Source of the DNA: Marinosulfonomonas sp.
GTDB taxonomy: Bacteria > Pseudomonadota > Alphaproteobacteria > Rhodobacterales > Rhodobacteraceae
Assembly: GCA_022712735.1 (NCBI GenBank)
Contig: JAFLKA010000435.1
Coordinates: 1 to 6,787, forward strand
DNA: 6,787 bases
Direction of reading: 5' to 3'
The number at the start of each line of letters is the position of its first letter. Position 1 is the first letter of the stretch. Below, piece after piece: positions 5,148-6,787 of the stretch. Below the pieces are notes generated by a model. It ran no database searches, was not told the origin of the DNA, and saw only the letters and a list, made by a program, of their open reading frames with translations. The position numbers were made by a program, and so were the translations under genes.

Positions 5148-6569
5148 TTAGGTCGGATGCGCTTGAAACAGAACACCCGGATTCATAATCCCGACCGGAT
5201 CAAGGGCGGCCTTTAGACTGCGCATCGCTGTCAGCATCGCCGGATCACCATAGTGCGCCAGATCGGCAACCTTCATCCGCCCTACCCCGTGTTCGGCACT
5301 GAAGGACCCACCCAGTTCGGCCACCAGATCATGCACCACATCGGTGATCTCGCTACGCACATGGTCGTATTCCCCACGGGTATGCCCGTGTTGCGGGAAC
5401 ATATTGTAATGCAGGTTGCCGTCGCCCAGATGCCCGAAACAATTGATCCGAAAATCACCCAAAGCTGTCAGCGCCTCGCGGCCCCGCGTGATAAACTCGG
5501 GCACCGCACCCAAGGGCACCGAAATGTCATGCGACGCGATCGAACCAATGCGCTTGTTGGCTTCGGGAATGGTCTCGCGCACCGCCCAGAACTCGGCCCG
5601 CTGTGCCGCGTTTTGCGCAACTAACCCGTCACTGACCAGCCCCTGTTCATGCGCTGCAACGAACAGCGCCTCAAGCATCGCGTTCGCGTCCTGTCCCCGC
5701 GCAACACCCAGATCAATCAGCACCATCCATTCAGGCGTATCGGCAAACGGCAGGCGCACATCCGGCATCGTTTCAGCCAAGAATGCCAACCCCATGCCGT
5801 TGATCAGTTCAAACGCCGAAACGGTCTCGCCGCAGTGGTCTTGTGCCAAGGCCAGCAGCGCCAACGCGGCCGCCGGATCAGGCACCACCATCAGGGCCGC
5901 ACCCTCGGACGCGGGCCGTGGGAACAGGCGCAATGACGCTGCCGTGATCACTCCAAGCGTGCCTTCCGCCCCGATCAGAAGATCGCGCAAATCATAGCCG
6001 GTGTTGTCCTTGCGTAGACGTTTCAATCCGTGCCAAATCTCGCCATTGGGCAGCACCGCCTCCAGCCCCAGACACAGGGCGCGCGCATTGCCATAGCGCA
6101 GCACATTCACCCCGCCCGCGTTGGTGGCAAGGTTGCCGCCGATCTGGCACGATCCTTGCGCTGCCAACGTTAGTGGGAACAGACGCCCTACATTCTCGGC
6201 GGCGTCCTGAACATCCTGCAAAACCGCGCCGGCCTCGGCCACCAGCACGTTCTCGTCCGGCCAAATGGCCCGCACCTTTCGCATCCGCTCCAACGACAGG
6301 ATCACAGGGGCTGGTCCGTCCGGCATCACCTGCCCACCAACCAGTCCCGTGCCGCCACCGTATGGCACAACGCCCACCTGCGCGGCCCCGCAACTGCGCA
6401 CCACAGCCGCCACTTCGTCAACGTTTTCAGGCGCAACCAGCAACCCTGCCACCCCCGCATAGCGCCCACGCGGCTCTTCCAGATATTTCGTGGTCAGGGG
6501 GCGAAAAGTCGCGTCAGGCAATTGCCCGCGCAGGTCGTTCTCGAATTCTTCTGTGACAGCGTTCAGCAT
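5148..6569 (-). CDS. FAD-linked 2-hydroxyacid dehydrogenase, D-2-hydroxyglutarate/D-lactate dehydrogenase (GlcD-like) family
   Basis: This 473-aa flavoenzyme should oxidise a D-2-hydroxy acid to the 2-keto acid, passing electrons to a quinone, an electron-transfer flavoprotein or a cytochrome. The N-terminal half is a PCMH-type FAD domain with VVPYGGGTGLVGG (67-79), GSCQIGGNLATNAGG (139-153), RKDNTGYDL (186-194) and IGAEGTLGVIT (199-209). The C-terminal FAD-oxidase domain has R331 in VRETIPEA, the metal-type motif GHLGDGNLHYN with H380 and H387, and E426 and H427 in SAEHGVG. Overall it resembles D-2-hydroxyglutarate dehydrogenases and the DLD-type D-lactate dehydrogenases. However, the SIASHDISVP stretch lacks the lysine I expect before the (H/Y)D, so the substrate is uncertain. 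Length is normal. ATG at 6567-6569 has an AGGG ribosome site 6 nt upstream, and the gene starts 3 nt after the acetyltransferase stop, so they are probably co-transcribed. Confidence 0.93.
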   Translation of the reverse strand: MLNAVTEEFENDLRGQLPDATFRPLTTKYLEEPRGRYAGVAGLLVAPENVDEVAAVVRSCGAAQVGVVPYGGGTGLVGGQVMPDGPAPVILSLERMRKVRAIWPDENVLVAEAGAVLQDVQDAAENVGRLFPLTLAAQGSCQIGGNLATNAGGVNVLRYGNARALCLGLEAVLPNGEIWHGLKRLRKDNTGYDLRDLLIGAEGTLGVITAASLRLFPRPASEGAALMVVPDPAAALALLALAQDHCGETVSAFELINGMGLAFLAETMPDVRLPFADTPEWMVLIDLGVARGQDANAMLEALFVAAHEQGLVSDGLVAQNAAQRAEFWAVRETIPEANKRIGSIASHDISVPLGAVPEFITRGREALTALGDFRINCFGHLGDGNLHYNMFPQHGHTRGEYDHVRSEITDVVHDLVAELGGSFSAEHGVGRMKVADLAHYGDPAMLTAMRSLKAALDPVGIMNPGVLFQAHPT

Positions 6570-6572
6570 CGC

Positions 6573-6787
6573 TTACCCTACATCCGTCTTGCCGCGCCTG
6601 TCGCCACGCAGGTTGGCATAGAGAACATGATTGCGCCAGCGCCCGCCAATTTGCAAATAGCTCTGCGCCACACCCTCGTATTTAAAACCGGATTTCTCCA
6701 ACACCCCGCGCGACGGTTTGTTTTCCGGCAAACACGCCGCCTCGATCCGGCTCAGGTCCAGCGTGGTGAACGCGTAATGCACCAGCG
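6573..6787 (-). CDS. GNAT family N-acetyltransferase, RimJ/RimL type (5' end outside window)
   Basis: This is the C-terminal 70 residues of an acetyl-CoA-dependent N-acetyltransferase; the coding frame runs off the right edge of the window. The sequence YAFTTLDLSRIEAACLPEN, followed by SRGVLEKSGFKYEG and a terminal GGRWRNHVLYANL, is the standard end of the RimJ/RimL (Acetyltransf_3-like) group. Members acetylate ribosomal protein N-termini, other proteins, amino acids or antibiotics; the true substrate cannot be told from this fragment. The GTG at 6780-6782 is internal rather than the start, since family sequence continues upstream of it (LVHYAF). Its TAA stop lies 3 nt before the ATG of the FAD dehydrogenase, and the ribosome site of that gene lies inside its last codons. 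Confidence 0.9.
   Translation of the reverse strand, partial: LVHYAFTTLDLSRIEAACLPENKPSRGVLEKSGFKYEGVAQSYLQIGGRWRNHVLYANLRGDRRGKTDVG

Noticed and set aside
5416..5997. 193-aa plus-strand frame opposite the FAD dehydrogenase gene
   Set aside because: Ser/Ala/Arg-rich low-complexity translation antisense to a gene with all catalytic motifs; a shadow.
1..6787. Mobile elements, CRISPR arrays, tRNA/rRNA, toxin-antitoxin or defence genes
   Set aside because: No regularly spaced repeats, transposase motifs, cloverleaf sequences or small gene pairs of these kinds were seen; the genes are ordinary transport and metabolic families.

Overview
The window reads as chromosomal DNA of an alphaproteobacterium, most likely a Rhodobacterales/Roseobacter-type heterotroph. 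This is inferred from the moderately high GC, the Gly/Ala-rich protein style, the tightly coupled uptake/catabolism genes and the family types. No rRNA or other marker gene confirms it. Seven protein-coding genes are supported; the first and last are cut by the window edges. I see no tRNA, rRNA, CRISPR array, insertion sequence or phage gene.

Left block (1-4231, all + strand): a compact operon. It holds the end of a HisQ-type permease, a HisM-type permease, a HisP/GlnQ-type ATPase, an inositol-monophosphatase/histidinol-phosphatase family protein, and an aldehyde dehydrogenase resembling the plant ALDH10 (betaine aldehyde / aminoaldehyde) group. Neighbouring genes overlap by 1 nt or are separated by 4-11 nt, so co-transcription and translational coupling are very likely. 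The periplasmic binding protein that would complete the transporter is not visible and probably lies upstream. The simplest reading is uptake of a polar nitrogenous solute, removal of a phosphate at some step, and oxidation of an amino- or ammonium-aldehyde to the acid. The actual substrate cannot be read from the sequence.

Middle (4232-5147): a roughly 260-nt gene-free leader contains a strongly C-rich, G-poor stretch, a candidate Rho-utilisation site. A 184-aa predicted lipoprotein follows, with a Cys/His/Asp pattern like transglutaminase-type cysteine proteases. Between its stop and the convergent gene sits a long, nearly perfect inverted repeat at 5072-5134, probably a bidirectional transcription-end structure. 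Its two imperfect positions become G.U pairs only in the minus-strand RNA.

Right block (5148-6787, all - strand): a GNAT acetyltransferase of RimJ/RimL type, of which only the C-terminus is in the window, is followed 3 nt later by an FAD-linked 2-hydroxyacid dehydrogenase of the D-2-hydroxyglutarate/D-lactate dehydrogenase family. These two are probably co-transcribed and run towards the lipoprotein gene.

The points most worth following up are the transporter-phosphatase-ALDH10 cassette with an isoleucine at the proposed betaine-aldehyde selectivity position, the uncharacterised lipoprotein with an apparent catalytic triad, the C>G bubble, and the strand-biased long hairpin.
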